Assembly: GCA_944472155.2 (NCBI GenBank)
Contig: OX235273.1
Coordinates: forward strand, 106,228,582 to 106,292,581
Direction of reading: 5' to 3'
From: Trichobilharzia szidati
Lineage: Eukaryota; Platyhelminthes; Trematoda; Strigeidida; Schistosomatidae
Length of the DNA stretch: 64,000 nucleotides
This document shows positions 32,535 to 43,139 of the stretch, piece after piece. The notes below the pieces were generated by a model. It was not told where the DNA came from. It did no database searches and saw only the letters and a program-made list of their open reading frames with translations. Each line of letters starts with the position of its first letter. Within the stretch, counting starts at the first letter, position 1. The position numbers were made by a program, and so were the translations under genes.

Positions 32535-32672
32535 CAAAAGTCTAGTATTTCATTCTATATTAATTTGTTTATTAGATATATCACACAGTGAAACAGTACT
32601 ATTTACTGGATGACGTTTCGAACAAAATTTATTGTTTATAATCATATCACTTGTAATCACACGACTTCGAAA
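32535..32672 (-). ncRNA. PLE group 2 terminal sequence with hammerhead-like motif
   Basis: Minus strand directly after the PLE stop: GTGATATGATTATAAACAAT, AAATTTTGTTCGAAACGTC, ATCCAGTAAATA. AACA pairs with TGTT as stem II, GAAA is present, ACGT would be a loop-less stem III, and GTC precedes the presumed stem I strand ATC. The core reads ATGATTA rather than CTGATGA. Confidence 0.5.
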
Positions 32673-32673
32673 A

Positions 32674-34245
32674 TTAAGTTTTATAGTTTTCTTTGTTTTC
32701 TCCTATTTGTCGTAGGGGTAAGAGAATTTTCCAGATATCTGGGTGGACAGGTGTTGAATCATTCCTATTACATGTATTTGCAGTTGATTCGATAAACAAA
32801 GCTTCTGTTATCAATCTCTCCCTACACTCTGCTATTACATTAGACTTCAAAACTGTCATCCTATCCCATCATATTGTGTGGTTGTGTGTAACTGCATGTA
32901 GTGCTATAGCTGAACTATTCTCTAGATTTCTTATTTTATTCGGGTCAACCAATCTAGATTTTGCTTAGTTTTTATGTTCAGCTAGTCTGACTGCCCCTGT
33001 TCTACTAGTTTGACCTATGTATTTGACCTGCCATTCATTGCAGACAGGGTATGAGATAAACTAAATTGTTTTGTTTTAAAGGCTCCACAGAATTGATCCT
33101 TTAACCGACGAAGCTTGTTTCTAATTGAGTTTGTGGGTTTGAATGCCAGCCACTTTTATTCCTACCTTGTTAAAAATTCTGCGTAAGGCTTCCGAGGTTT
33201 CTTCCTTGTATGGAATTACTACTGATGACTTAGATTCCTTATTACTGGTGTCGTCATTAATATCACTACTATTATCACTATTATTTTTATTATTATCATT
33301 GTTATTATCACTATCGCCACTATCATTATTTATTTTATTTTTACATTTGCTTACATATTTCTTGACTAATTTATCCGGGTAATTATTAAGTTTCAAAGCT
33401 TCTTTTATATGTATCAGTTCCTGTTTTAGATTTTCTTTGGTACTATTTAGTTTTTGTGCTCTGTCATTTAAACATTTCACCAATCCTATTTTTACTGACA
33501 TAGGATGGGACGATCGGAAGTCTAAATATCTGTTTGATTGTGTGGATTTCCTGTAAACACTAGTGTTTAACTTCCCATCTTCTTTCCTCTTTACGTTGCA
33601 ATCTAACATTGGGAGCTCCCCTTCCTGATTTTCCAATTCAAAAGCGAATTGAATTGCTTCAACCTTCGAGTTAATGTGTTCGAAAAACCTATCTACATCT
33701 TGTGTTCTAAGTACAGTGTATGTGTCGTCTACGTACCTCCACCATACCTTTGGGGTGGGGGTGAACGTTTCAATCACCATGCTTTCCCACTTATCCATGA
33801 ATATATCTGCTACAACTGGGGATATTGGTGATCCCATGGCAACTCCTTCAGTTTGTTTGTATATTTTTCCCTGGAATTTCAATACTGTGGAAGTCAGGCA
33901 TAGCTGTACTCCCAGCATTATGTCTTTAAGTGGCACTTTTGTCCCAAGTTCGAGTACTTGGTATACGTGTGTGTAAACTGAGAATGTCAAAACTAACCAT
34001 TTTCTCTTCATTATCTAATTTTAAATTATCTAATCTATGTTTTAGTTCATAAGAATTTGTTAGTCTAGATTTTGGGTGTCTTTTAAGGGGATTTAATACC
34101 TTGGCTAACTATTTAGATAATTCATAAGTAGGTGAATTTCTAAAATCAACTATAGGCCTAATAGGGTATCCTGACTTATGAACTTTAACAACACCATACA
34201 TCCTACTGGGGTCTAGTATTTCATTCTGAACACAAGAAACCAATC
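32674..34245 (-). mobile_element. Penelope-like element, group 2: most complete copy (RT motifs to endonuclease)
   Basis: Minus strand from 34245: ILDPSRMYGVVKVHKSGYP, RPIVDFRNSPTYELSK, a stop, HPKSRLTNSYELKHRLDN, MVSFDILSLHTRIP (RT motif A), then a frameshift into an open 296-codon frame (34011-33121). That frame has YKQTEGVAMGSPISP (51-65), the catalytic WWRYVDDTYTVL (YVDD at 93-96), LPMLDCNV (133-140), TSVYRKSTQSNRYLDF (150-165) and an Asn/Asp/Ser-rich linker (227-258). After further frameshifts the endonuclease follows: CNEWQVKYIGQTSRTGAVRL, AEHK, NSSAIALHAVTHNH, ITEALFIES. The 5' RT fingers and any leader are missing. Confidence 0.9.
33240..33345 (+). repeat. TTA/ATC-type trinucleotide tract inside the PLE linker
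   Basis: Irregular runs of TTAT and ATCACTATTATC units. On the coding (minus) strand they give the Asn/Asp/Ser-rich stretch between RT and endonuclease. The phase is kept open despite the repetition, and the plus-strand Leu/Ser frame here is only its shadow. Confidence 0.8.
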
Positions 34246-34249
34246 AATG

Positions 34250-34860
34250 CTATCTTCTGTATAATTTGTCAGACTACTGTGATTGACACACAGTGGAAAT
34301 TTATGTTCAAGCAATATCAAAATATTTTGATATGATGGAATCTGTGGTACTATTCCATTACCTACATTCAAAAGACAAAAGCACCTCAACAATACCGTCC
34401 CGCAGTTTTACAGTCCAAAAGCTTTTCAAGTTCAAAATATGTATTGTACAACAGAAGTGACTGACCAAATTCAACAGTTTACTACCTGAGGGTTGATAAC
34501 TATGTTCTCCCAAAGATGTGATCAAAACTCTGTTTGCAAGAATCAAACTGAGCAAAACACTGTTCCCACAGATGGTTTAGACAGACAGTCACTTCATGGC
34601 GTAACCTTGAATTCATTCAGATAAAGTCACAACCGTAGAAGCAAACATTGCTATCAACAATCCATTATCGCACAACAGCAAAGTGAAGTATTAAAGATGG
34701 AATTCAACTGAAAACATCGGCGAATAATAGTGATTAAGTCGAAAGGAGGTGTGGAAATGACAGAATGATGATATGCAAAGGGATTTTCAGATCATTTATG
34801 GTGTTGCACCTATCACCGCCCAGGAATTAGCTGAATACCTACATCATGGAAAATTCCTAT
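34250..34860. other. No recognised feature
   Basis: Segment between two PLE remnants. A 65-codon minus frame at 34358-34555 has no motif. It could hold upstream PLE sequence too decayed to read. Confidence 0.4.
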
Positions 34861-34864
34861 TGTA

Positions 34865-35065
34865 ACATATAGAAAATAACAAAAAATGATTCAGCGAAGA
34901 GACTCTTTTCAACGAATTTATCATCAAGCCCTACAGTCGCATATATCGGTGGTTCGACTTGAGTTTTGTCCAAGACGGTGCAAGAACACTATCCTGCATG
35001 GTTACGAAAAGGTGGAAGTGGAGCAATAAGAAGCGCGATCATTGAACATCTGGTCGATAATGATC
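34865..35065 (+). mobile_element. Penelope-like element, group 1: endonuclease fragment running into the gap
   Basis: First the terminal-type block GATTCAGCGAAGAGACTC (34891-34908), then CAYIGGST, VLSKTVQEHYPAWLRKGGSG, AIRSAIIEHLVDND, then N. High similarity to residues 182-215 of the copy at 14070-14891. The rest is hidden by the gap. Confidence 0.8.
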
Positions 35066-35565
35066 NNNNNNNNNNNNNNNNNNNNNNNNNNNNNNNNNNN
35101 NNNNNNNNNNNNNNNNNNNNNNNNNNNNNNNNNNNNNNNNNNNNNNNNNNNNNNNNNNNNNNNNNNNNNNNNNNNNNNNNNNNNNNNNNNNNNNNNNNNN
35201 NNNNNNNNNNNNNNNNNNNNNNNNNNNNNNNNNNNNNNNNNNNNNNNNNNNNNNNNNNNNNNNNNNNNNNNNNNNNNNNNNNNNNNNNNNNNNNNNNNNN
35301 NNNNNNNNNNNNNNNNNNNNNNNNNNNNNNNNNNNNNNNNNNNNNNNNNNNNNNNNNNNNNNNNNNNNNNNNNNNNNNNNNNNNNNNNNNNNNNNNNNNN
35401 NNNNNNNNNNNNNNNNNNNNNNNNNNNNNNNNNNNNNNNNNNNNNNNNNNNNNNNNNNNNNNNNNNNNNNNNNNNNNNNNNNNNNNNNNNNNNNNNNNNN
35501 NNNNNNNNNNNNNNNNNNNNNNNNNNNNNNNNNNNNNNNNNNNNNNNNNNNNNNNNNNNNNNNNN
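35066..35565. other. Assembly gap of 500 N
   Basis: Exactly 500 undetermined bases, a length typical of a placeholder. It separates a PLE endonuclease on the left from a family B SINE 3' end on the right, so a collapsed repeat is the likely cause. Confidence 0.98.
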
Positions 35566-35705
35566 AATCTCAAACGAGAGGGGGTGGGGAATCATCTGTC
35601 CAATACTCCCAGATGGCTCTTAGTTGTCCTCCGACTGGTATAAATTCGTACTCAAACCCCGAATCAATCAAATCCTTACAAAAAATTACTCTTAAAAATC
35701 CTAAT
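35566..35705 (+). mobile_element. Hammerhead SINE family B, 3' part
   Basis: Right of the gap: CATCTGTCCAATACTCCC (ribozyme 3' arm), GGCTCTTAGTTGTCCTCCG, GAATCAATCAAATCCTTACA and TTACTCTTAAAAATCC. The core is in or beyond the gap. Confidence 0.6.
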
Positions 35706-36595
35706 TTCCAATTCATAAAATATTTTTAGAAGTTATTTTGTGAATTCCCTGTTTTTTCCCTACTATACTCACACATTTTTGCATGTGATTCCCAGCCATT
35801 TTTCTTTTTTTTGGCTGATTGATACGTCAGCCGGAGAAAAGATATATCCCGGAGATGAATGATACAGGCAGAAATTAATCCACCTTTTTCCGTCTATCAA
35901 TCAATCAATCTATCAGTGATTCAGTCAATCAACCAGCCCGTCATTTTCATTATGATAACCGTTCAGGCATACAGAAAATTTTTAGAAAAAAGTTCCATTT
36001 TGGAATTCCGAAGTTATTAATTATCGCTAAAAACAACAACAACAGCAGTAATAATACTCATTATTTTTATTACTACTACTACTACTATGATTCACTGTGG
36101 GGAACAGGATGTTTTCTTGGGTGGAGGGGAGGCAAAAACATCGGCTATATCTATCTTTTTTTAGTTTCTACAGATTGGGATTAGATTTATTCAGAGATAA
36201 AAAGTTTATATTTGTTATAGCGCAAATTTTATGACTTCAGAAAGTGAGACCAACTCCCAAGAGAGTACAGTTGATGAGATCTGTTGAAAAACATATATAT
36301 ATATGTAACAGATAGATAACTTGCTTGCTACTGTCTCCCTTATCTAACAATGTGCATAAATATAAGAATATATCGACTCACATACAGACGTGATTTCCTG
36401 TGAAAGGACACTTTTTAGTTATTGGTGTCACTTTACAAGTTCATTGGATTGGAACGCTATGAAAAAAAATTACTGTCTGGCTGAAAAAAATATTTTTCTT
36501 ATTCCCTTTATCACTTTTTATTAAGGCATTAATGCATTGAAGAGTATGATATCTAATGATAATGAAAACCTAAGCGCATATATTTTGTCAATTTT
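35706..36595. other. AT-rich; trinucleotide and TA tracts, nothing else
   Basis: CAATCAATCAATC-type repeats near 35898-35935, AACAACAACAGCAG and ACTACTACTACTACT near 36030-36090, and TATATATATA near 36292-36306. No frame assigned. Confidence 0.55.
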
Positions 36596-36599
36596 CGTT

Positions 36600-37220
36600 A
36601 TTATTATTATTGTTATTATTGCTCCCTTGGGTTACGAATAGGGCGTCAGCAACACATCACGGATTCTGCTGTCTTTTAAAACCAGCTCCACGACTGCCTG
36701 TAGACTTTCATTCCCTCCTCACCTGCAGTCTCTTCCATATCATCCACCATTTGAGTTCAACTCAAATACCGATGTGTCACGTTATGTTACTCAACAGACT
36801 TCTCAATGTGTTTTCAACCTATTTTCAATTTACTTCGGTATATATATACTGGGCAACTGGTTCTTACAGAGTTCCTTACCAAAGTTCCTCATTGTTTATC
36901 CTCCCCAGACAACCATCTGATTTTAGTATGGCGTGAAGTCAGCTGTTGATAAAAGTCTTCAGTGGCCTGTTGAAAATAGTGCAGGTGACGCGCTAATTCT
37001 CTAAACCATTTAGAAGATCCGACTGACTGACTTGAAATTAGCGTCAAAAATTTGAATTTTGTTCGCTATTCTAATTGCAGCAAATTTATACACACACACA
37101 CTAATTTCAGATAAATAAAGGCCTATCTTGCTTCTTACAACCTGTCATTGACATCTTCATCTCAGTGCGCCTTTAGTTGAAACGATGCTGCTTAGGAGGA
37201 TGAAAGAATTACTTGGAATT
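36600..37220 (-). mobile_element. RTE-type non-LTR retrotransposon 3' fragment
   Basis: Begins at an AATAATAACAATAATAAT tail (minus sense). Read on the minus strand it gives decayed LKTFINS-like (FINNCLRRIL), AILKSDGCL-like and W-rich tail blocks in RTE order, and ends in SSIVSTK-like residues near 37200. It is very broken and was recognised mainly by alignment to the 56352-57115 copy. Confidence 0.7.
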
Positions 37221-37374
37221 ATGATGTATGTTAAATATTCTATGGATTTTAGCCAGTTGTCTTAAAATAACACCATTTTTCTCCTGTAGCGTAATCATGG
37301 CGCCTTTTTTGTCACCACTAACTCTTTCTCAAGTCTTGTCTTTCATTGGTTGCTGACACTTTAAACTTCAGTGG

Positions 37375-37556
37375 TTATAGCTTGACTCCTCCACACAGTA
37401 TTTTTGATACAAGTATGGAATTGTCAGCATGTGATATCGGTAGCGGGAATTTAGAAGGCCAACCATGGATATCAGGTGTGCGTCGGATGGGGATCGAACC
37501 CCGGATCATGTGCATGGTGGGTGAGCGTCCTAACCACTGTACCACCAACGTACCAA
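37375..37556 (-). mobile_element. tRNA-derived SINE, family E
   Basis: Minus strand: GGTGGTACAGTGGTTAGGAC, GGGGTTCGATCCCCATC, then the body with CTGATATCCATGGTTGGCC and CCGATATCACATGCTGACA, ending ACTTGTATCAAAAATAC. The order is the same as in the 4693 and 54478 copies. Confidence 0.8.
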
Positions 37557-37869
37557 TGCTCAAGATGTTGTTCAAAACAACAACGAAAGATTTTTGAAGG
37601 ACTTTCCACCCTTTACGGTGGATGAATCTAATTTTGGGTATTACTGATCAGAAATGCAATGAACTTGGTTGTCATTTATGAAATAATAGAAATTTTTGGC
37701 TTATGTGGAAATATCTGGTGTAGTTGAGTTCTCTAAGCCAGAAGTTTTACTTGCAAAGCTTTCATTGTCCCTCTAGACAACATTTTTACCTATGTGTTCA
37801 ATGAGAAATGAGATTTCTGAAATTCTCCACTAATGGTGTGACTATGAACTAAATATTCCCATATTGAGT

Positions 37870-38170
37870 CATGAGAATAAGGTGCAAGCAGCGAAGAAGA
37901 TTTTATTTTCGACGATTCATTTCCATGAGCTGCTGTACAATCGTAATTATATTAAACAAAGAAATCTTTAGGCCAATCAGATACTGGTAAACTTTGTCCT
38001 CGAAGAATGTATTACACAGTATTACACAGTACTGTTTCTGGAATAAAGCAAATTATTATTATTATTATAAGGTGCATGTTACCTAGATGGGGTGACTAAA
38101 TGAAAGTTAGAAAGGAGGCAGAAGTTGACGTGACTTCATAAGTATGAGGCAATGACTAATCAGTAAGCTT
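37870..38170 (+). repeat. PLE-terminal-like repeat interrupted by a CR1 3' tip
   Basis: Left and right parts match 20436-20640 (TTTTCGACGATTCATTTCC, CAGATACTGGTAAAC; then GGTGACTAAATG, GGAGGCAGAAGTTGA). Inserted at about 38029-38073 is GTACTGTTTCTGGAATAAAG followed by CAAATTATTATTATTATT. This equals the 3' end of the CR1-like element at 53095-54345. TATTACACAG is duplicated just before the insert. Confidence 0.65.
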
Positions 38171-38458
38171 GTGTAGAATAGACAGGAACTAGCGGAAAGG
38201 CGATAGAGTGTTTTTATATAAAATCTGTTGATCACTTTGATTGCTCATGGAGAATTCTCGTTAGGACATGAAATCAGGAAATCAAAATAAGTGATTCAGT
38301 AAAGAGACTCTTTTCAACTAATTTACTGTCAAATTGCATAATAGCACATATATAGTTCATAAAATGTACAAATCCCAAATGAGGGATGTAGAAATAACAA
38401 CATTGGCAAACAATTAATACATTACGTAGAAATTTCACAATTATGATAAGAAAACTCT

Positions 38459-38708
38459 GCAACAAATCATTTTTTTTCCTTCGCGTTCCCCAGTGGAACA
38501 TAGGGCTTCAAGCTGGTGGCTTGAAGCTTCTGTAGCAGTGTTTATTTTACGGGATGGGGTTGCTAGCCTCATTCCCAACCTTTCCTCTTCACCAGCATTA
38601 TTTCTGGCTTAGCGAGGTAAAGGGGTGCGTCGGCCGGGGATCGAACCCCGGACCATGTGCATGGTCGGCGAGCGTCCTAACCACTATGTCACCAACGCAA
38701 CAAATTAT
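38459..38708 (-). mobile_element. tRNA-derived SINE family D with target site duplication
   Basis: Near-complete minus-strand unit. Head: GTTGGTGACATAGTGGTTAG and CGGGGTTCGATCCCCGG. Body: ACCCCTTTACCTCGCTAAGC to TTCAAGCCACCAGCTTGAAG and GTTCCACTGGGGAACG. It is flanked by GCAACAAATCAT (38459-38470) and GCAACAAATTAT (38697-38708), a target site duplication of 11/12. Polymerase III promoter boxes look usable. Confidence 0.9.
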
Positions 38709-38799
38709 ATTGAACCAAACAAATAAAAGTGACTATTGGATTAATACCAGAAATCGCTTAAAGTGGAACTAAAGATAACCGAAGATCTACTGACAAAAG

Positions 38800-39660
38800 A
38801 CTGCAGAATTTCCGTGGAATCTCGATGAAATATGGTTTCCCACCCAGATGCATAGACCAGAAATTAAAACCAAAGAAAACGTCTGGACAGGTCAAAGTCG
38901 CCTCCTAAAAGATGCAGCTGTTTAATCTCGAATTCAAAAATGATACCGAAGCAAAAATTCTCCGTAAGTGGCTTTCAGAATCACTCAGCAAAACATACTT
39001 CGCCCTACAATTAACATTTTCTTCAAAAAAAAAAACTATTCATTTAGCACGCAAAAAGCAAATCGTCGCATTAAGCCACTTCAGTGGGTATATACTAGTT
39101 CGCTTACCCTCATGGAGCTGAGTACACTGGATGTGCCATACGTCTGCCTGTAAAATACGTTGGGAAACATCGTACTGCCTGGCTAGTGAGGGAAGAGAAC
39201 ACAGATGTGTCAGTTACTCTGGTGAACGCAGAACAGTTAGTCTCATTCAAAGTCATATACACGATCCGATCCAACTGCTTGAAGAAAGTGAGATCAAGGC
39301 ATCCGGACATACCTGAGGCACTAGACATTCCAAAAGTCCAAGCCGACACTATGTCTTTACCATGACTATCATAAATAGTCAATTCTCTCAATGTTGATCA
39401 TCCTATTCCTTTTCTTATCCAATAATCCTGATTATTTCTGTTATTTTTACGTTTTTTAATTCCTATCTGGTCTAACACGTTTTGCATTTGAACTTCCTGT
39501 CTGTTTTGTTATTATTATACTTTGTATAAAAATTTCATTTTCTCACCAATTATGATCCCAGTATGTTTTTATCCGATCTTCTTGTATAATACACTTTGAA
39601 ATTCTATTGATTTGGCCTTCGGTTGGAAATATTTCTGGGGCTTTCTCACCCATTTAATAT
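38800..39660 (+). mobile_element. Penelope-like element, group 1: connector, endonuclease remnant and 3' region
   Basis: Blocks: GISMKYGFPPRCIDQKLKP, LFNLEFKNDTEAKILRKWLS, LSKTYFALQLTFSS, then a decayed endonuclease (GCAIRLPVKYVGKHRTAWL with shifts). A pyrimidine-rich 3' region extends to about 39660, followed by GATTTCATCGAAAAA and TTCTTCGCTGAAA, a terminal-type block. Confidence 0.75.
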
Positions 39661-39989
39661 CAAAACACGAACATACAGTCCAGCTGATGATTTCATCGAA
39701 AAAAATTTTCTTCGCTGAAACCATCTTTTTAATATTTCCTATGAAATAAAGATAAGGATAGACAAATTGGATAAAACGAGAAAATAAATTGGGTCAAAGT
39801 ATAATTGGGGATTATAATACTTTATCATAAATGAATTAAGACCATGAAAGAAGGAGTGGTTGTAGGAATTCTTCTATACCCAAATGTCTTTATTATTTCA
39901 ACATCTATAAGCTTTAGCAATACAGATAAGTTGGATACATATAGGATTTTGGCTTGTAGATAACTCTAAAGGAATAAGCTGTAGAAATA

Positions 39990-40215
39990 AGTATCGAAGT
40001 GATGTTAAGTGACTATGCTTCTTATAGCCTCATTTCTACGTGTTCTTAGCTGTATGGGATAGGGTTCTTGCGCCCTCTTGAAAAAATCCCTCGTAGAATG
40101 ACCGATAAACCTAGCTCCACAAGAGAACTAGTAGACACATACTCACAGATTCGAAAAAGGACTCTTCTCTGGATCGCTTGGTTTGGTTTTGACTGTTAAT
40201 GGTTGTTTTCAGAAG
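39990..40215 (-). mobile_element. Penelope-like element, group 1: endonuclease fragment, decayed
   Basis: The minus strand aligns at nucleotide level with the 14070 copy from the CIYQFTCSCGA region to QEHYP (TCTCTTGTGGAGCTAGG, TCGGTCATTCTACGAGGG, GGGCGCAAGAACCCTATCC). Reading frames are broken. Confidence 0.55.
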
Positions 40216-41090
40216 TTTTCTTACCCTCATGGTCATTTGTTTCAGTATTCATCATCCAAATGACCCAGTTTTCGACTTTCTGATGATGTGACTTTTTATT
40301 TGTTGAGTAATATATGCGTCAAAATTTCTGTTGAGCGAAGATAGATCCGATTATTAAGCCTCTAGGAATTCTAAGGAGTTTTTTAGTTTTTCATCTGCTC
40401 AAGATTTCTACGCTTTCCCAATCAAACTAGTATCATTATCTTAGATAAGAAGTCGAAGGAGACACCCACTTTTGCTTAAAATAATGTTTGCCATGGCTAA
40501 TATAATCTATCTTGTAGACGACGTTGCACTTGTCTCCTTTTGCTGTTGTCCCACGTAAAAACAACGGAACACAGCCAAAGTTTTTTAAAGGAGGCAGTTG
40601 TTTCCTTTTGTGGAGAGTTTACTAAGCTTATTTCAAACTGAAGTAACAACTGAAAAGGGTTGTCTTGAAAGAAAATGGTAGCTTTACAATTAAATAATAA
40701 TACCTTTATTCTGGACAGTATTCATAAAATGTACAGAATCCTCAGAGGAGTTTATTGCATGATATTTTCCCTTCGTACAATATCTTCACGTAAAATATTA
40801 ATTGACAGTATATCCTGTGACTCAGTGCTCTTTGAACTGAAGTGTAGACCATTCCACCTATGATATATCTGCATTGTGTCCTTCAAGAAATTCACGACAC
40901 CTGGTTGTAAGCCAATTGTAAGATGTTCAAAAGTACATTTTGAGACCCACGGACATAACTGAATAATAGTTATCTCATATATTGGAACACATTGCCACCC
41001 GCAATAAGGCCTTACCTCAATTTGAGTAGAAACTTGCGAAACGGAAGCTTGCGAATATTTTAAATACGCCCAAGAGTAAATAATACCATT
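40216..41090. other. Mostly unassigned
   Basis: A plus-strand string near 40494-40540 reads IIYLVDDVALVS, resembling an RT catalytic block, but has no supporting motifs on either side. A 62-codon frame at 40675-40863 has no domain. Probably decayed element DNA. Confidence 0.35.
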
Positions 41091-41093
41091 AGA

Positions 41094-41338
41094 GGTGATA
41101 TCTTTTTTTCCTTCACGTTCCCCAGTGGAACATAGGGCTTCAAGCTAGCGGCTTGAAGTTTCTGTAGCAGTGTTTATTTTACAGGATGGGGTTGCTAGCC
41201 TCATGCCCAACCTTTCCTCTTTGCTAGCATTATTTCTGGCGTAGCGAGGTAAAGGAGTGCATCTGTGGCCGGCGATCGAACCCCGGACCATGTGCATGAT
41301 CGGCGAGCGTCCTAACCACTATACCACCGGTGATATCT
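41094..41338 (-). mobile_element. tRNA-derived SINE family D with perfect target site duplication
   Basis: Body and head as in 38459-38708. It is flanked by GGTGATATCT at 41094-41103 and again at 41329-41338. The head's last bases merge with the duplication, so the 5' end lacks its GCGTCG start. The perfect 10-nt duplication suggests one of the younger insertions here. Confidence 0.9.
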
Positions 41339-41639
41339 CAGTCAATTAAAACAAACCGAACGAGAAAAAATATATGCAATAGAGAGATGAAAGTTTTTGG
41401 TAGGCCAAGCTGTAAGCAGGCCACCGATAATTAAATCATCCAGATTAGAGAACTTAACAACATCAATCAGTTTATGGTGTTGAGTATAAAAGATAGGCTT
41501 CACATATGGGTTACTTTTTATCCCTAACTACTTACCATTTTAAAACAACCTCCATTAACCAAAGATTATGGGGGATAACATAAAACATAAAACACAATTG
41601 CTAGCTCAATTCTCCAGCACTTGGTGAACTCATAGCCAC

Positions 41640-42240
41640 GTAGCTCCATCAGAGTCGTCTTTCAAGATCATCTACAAGGTGAGGCCAAATGGTACAAAGG
41701 GCATCAGGTTTCGGCTTTTGTGTATGGCGGAGGCGCTGGCAATTCGTCAATGCAACCCCGAACTCTGTATACAGAAAACGTTTGTCCAGTCTCTTATTCT
41801 ACCTTGGTCTTAACCTCTTCATTAGTCGTTCCCTGTAAACAATTTAAATTTTTTAAATTTTCAATTCTAGTTTTAGTTTGCTTTTACTTCAGTAATTAAT
41901 TCACTGTTTCACTCACACATTTTTCCTTTTTTACGTTTTCTCACCCTCTTTAAACTTGTTAAATTGACACTCAACTATCCTTATTCTCACTAAATAACAA
42001 TTTTAACCTTATCAAATTTCTAACTTTGATCCGTTGAGTACCACGTAATTTGCAACTTTTATTTTTTACTTCTAAAGCCACTTCCGAGTAATTATATCAA
42101 TTATGTCATCCCCTATTGCTCAAAAATGGACTACTATACATTTTTGGTAAATATAAATACGACTGTACAGCAGCCTCTGAAGATGATTTCGTCGACAAAG
42201 AAAATTTTCTTCGCTGAATTTGTCTTTTATTTTCTACATA
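41640..42240 (+). mobile_element. Penelope-like element, group 1: C-terminus and 3' region
   Basis: Open stretch SSFKIIYKVRPNGTKGIRF, RLLCMAEALAIRQCNPELC, IQKTFVQSLILPWS then a stop. It matches the last 55 residues of the 14070 copy. A pyrimidine-rich 3' region follows, then GATGATTTCGTCGACAAAG and TTTTCTTCGCTGAATTTG near 42180-42225. Confidence 0.8.
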
Positions 42241-42249
42241 AAACATTAT

Positions 42250-42865
42250 TTATTGCCTGTCTCAGTGATATTTCTTTACTACTCGTACTACTGATAAAAT
42301 TCATGTTGTTCATGTCAAATAAACTTTGTCAATGATTTTATTACCTACGATTATTCCACTGAAGGCATTAATAACCATAAACTTAGTGAATAGACAATCT
42401 GTGTCAAGGCATGTCAGTCTATCTACTCTTGTTTCGTTCACTAATCCTTTTTACTACTTATAACAGTGTAAACGACTGCCTTGAAGGTCTTCTTCTCTGA
42501 GAAATTGTTATGATTATAGCATTATGCTTCAATGAAGTCTTCTGTGTATTATCATGAGATTACCCTGTTTTCCTTAATCCGATTTGGTAATAAGTAAAAG
42601 AGGGGGTTTAAGATGAATAAAATAAACTTCGAACGTTATGATTACTCAGCAAAGTGGTTCGTGACGTATTTCCTGAAAAGAATGCTAGAATAATTATTGA
42701 AGATTTCATCTTCCTTTTCAAAAAAACGAGGGAATTCCTGATGCTCGATTCACACTGCTATTGCCAAGAGGCTTTAATGTAAGCCGAACAATCAAAGAAC
42801 ACAAAAGCACCTAAATCGTCCATGTGAACTACAAATCTTTACTATTATTTCAAAAATCCCGTGAT
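42250..42865. other. No recognised feature
   Basis: AT-rich with short frames only. Confidence 0.45.
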
Positions 42866-42869
42866 TAAA

Positions 42870-43135
42870 TTTCGCAGCAAAATAACAGAAGGGAATGGAG
42901 ATAGGCTGGATGTACTCTGAAGAGACTCTTAAGTGCCACCACACGCCATGTCAGCCCTCTGGTATAATCCAAATGGAAAGCAACAAGTTTGATTTGGTTC
43001 CAGGTATGATATGCAGAAGTTGATGTCAATCGGAATTGAAAGTTTGCATCCAGCTGGAAGTGATGATAGAGAACCATGTGCAATAGGGATAGACTTTCAA
43101 GGTCTCATTTTCCACTCCGAACACAAGGGATGAAT
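42870..43135 (+). mobile_element. RTE-type non-LTR retrotransposon 3' tip
   Basis: Nucleotide-level match to the RTE C-terminal part: AGGGAATGGAGATAGGCTGG (KWRWIG), CATGTCAGCCCTCTGGTAT, AATCCAAATGGAAAGC, GGTCTCATTTTCCACTCCGA. Frames are lost. Confidence 0.65.
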
Positions 43136-43139
43136 AAAA

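Noticed and set aside
33143..33382. Leu/Ser-rich plus-strand frame as a small membrane protein
   Set aside because: It is the antisense shadow of the Asn/Asp/Ser-rich PLE linker and its trinucleotide tract.
38620..38700. Canonical tRNA gene suggested by paired T-arm and acceptor-like ends
   Set aside because: The anticodon arm is abnormal, the sequence recurs with attached SINE bodies, and target site duplications bound the whole unit. It is a SINE head.
40494..40540. IIYLVDDVALVS on the plus strand as an RT catalytic motif
   Set aside because: No neighbouring RT motif in any frame and the surrounding minus strand aligns better with a PLE. One short match is not enough.
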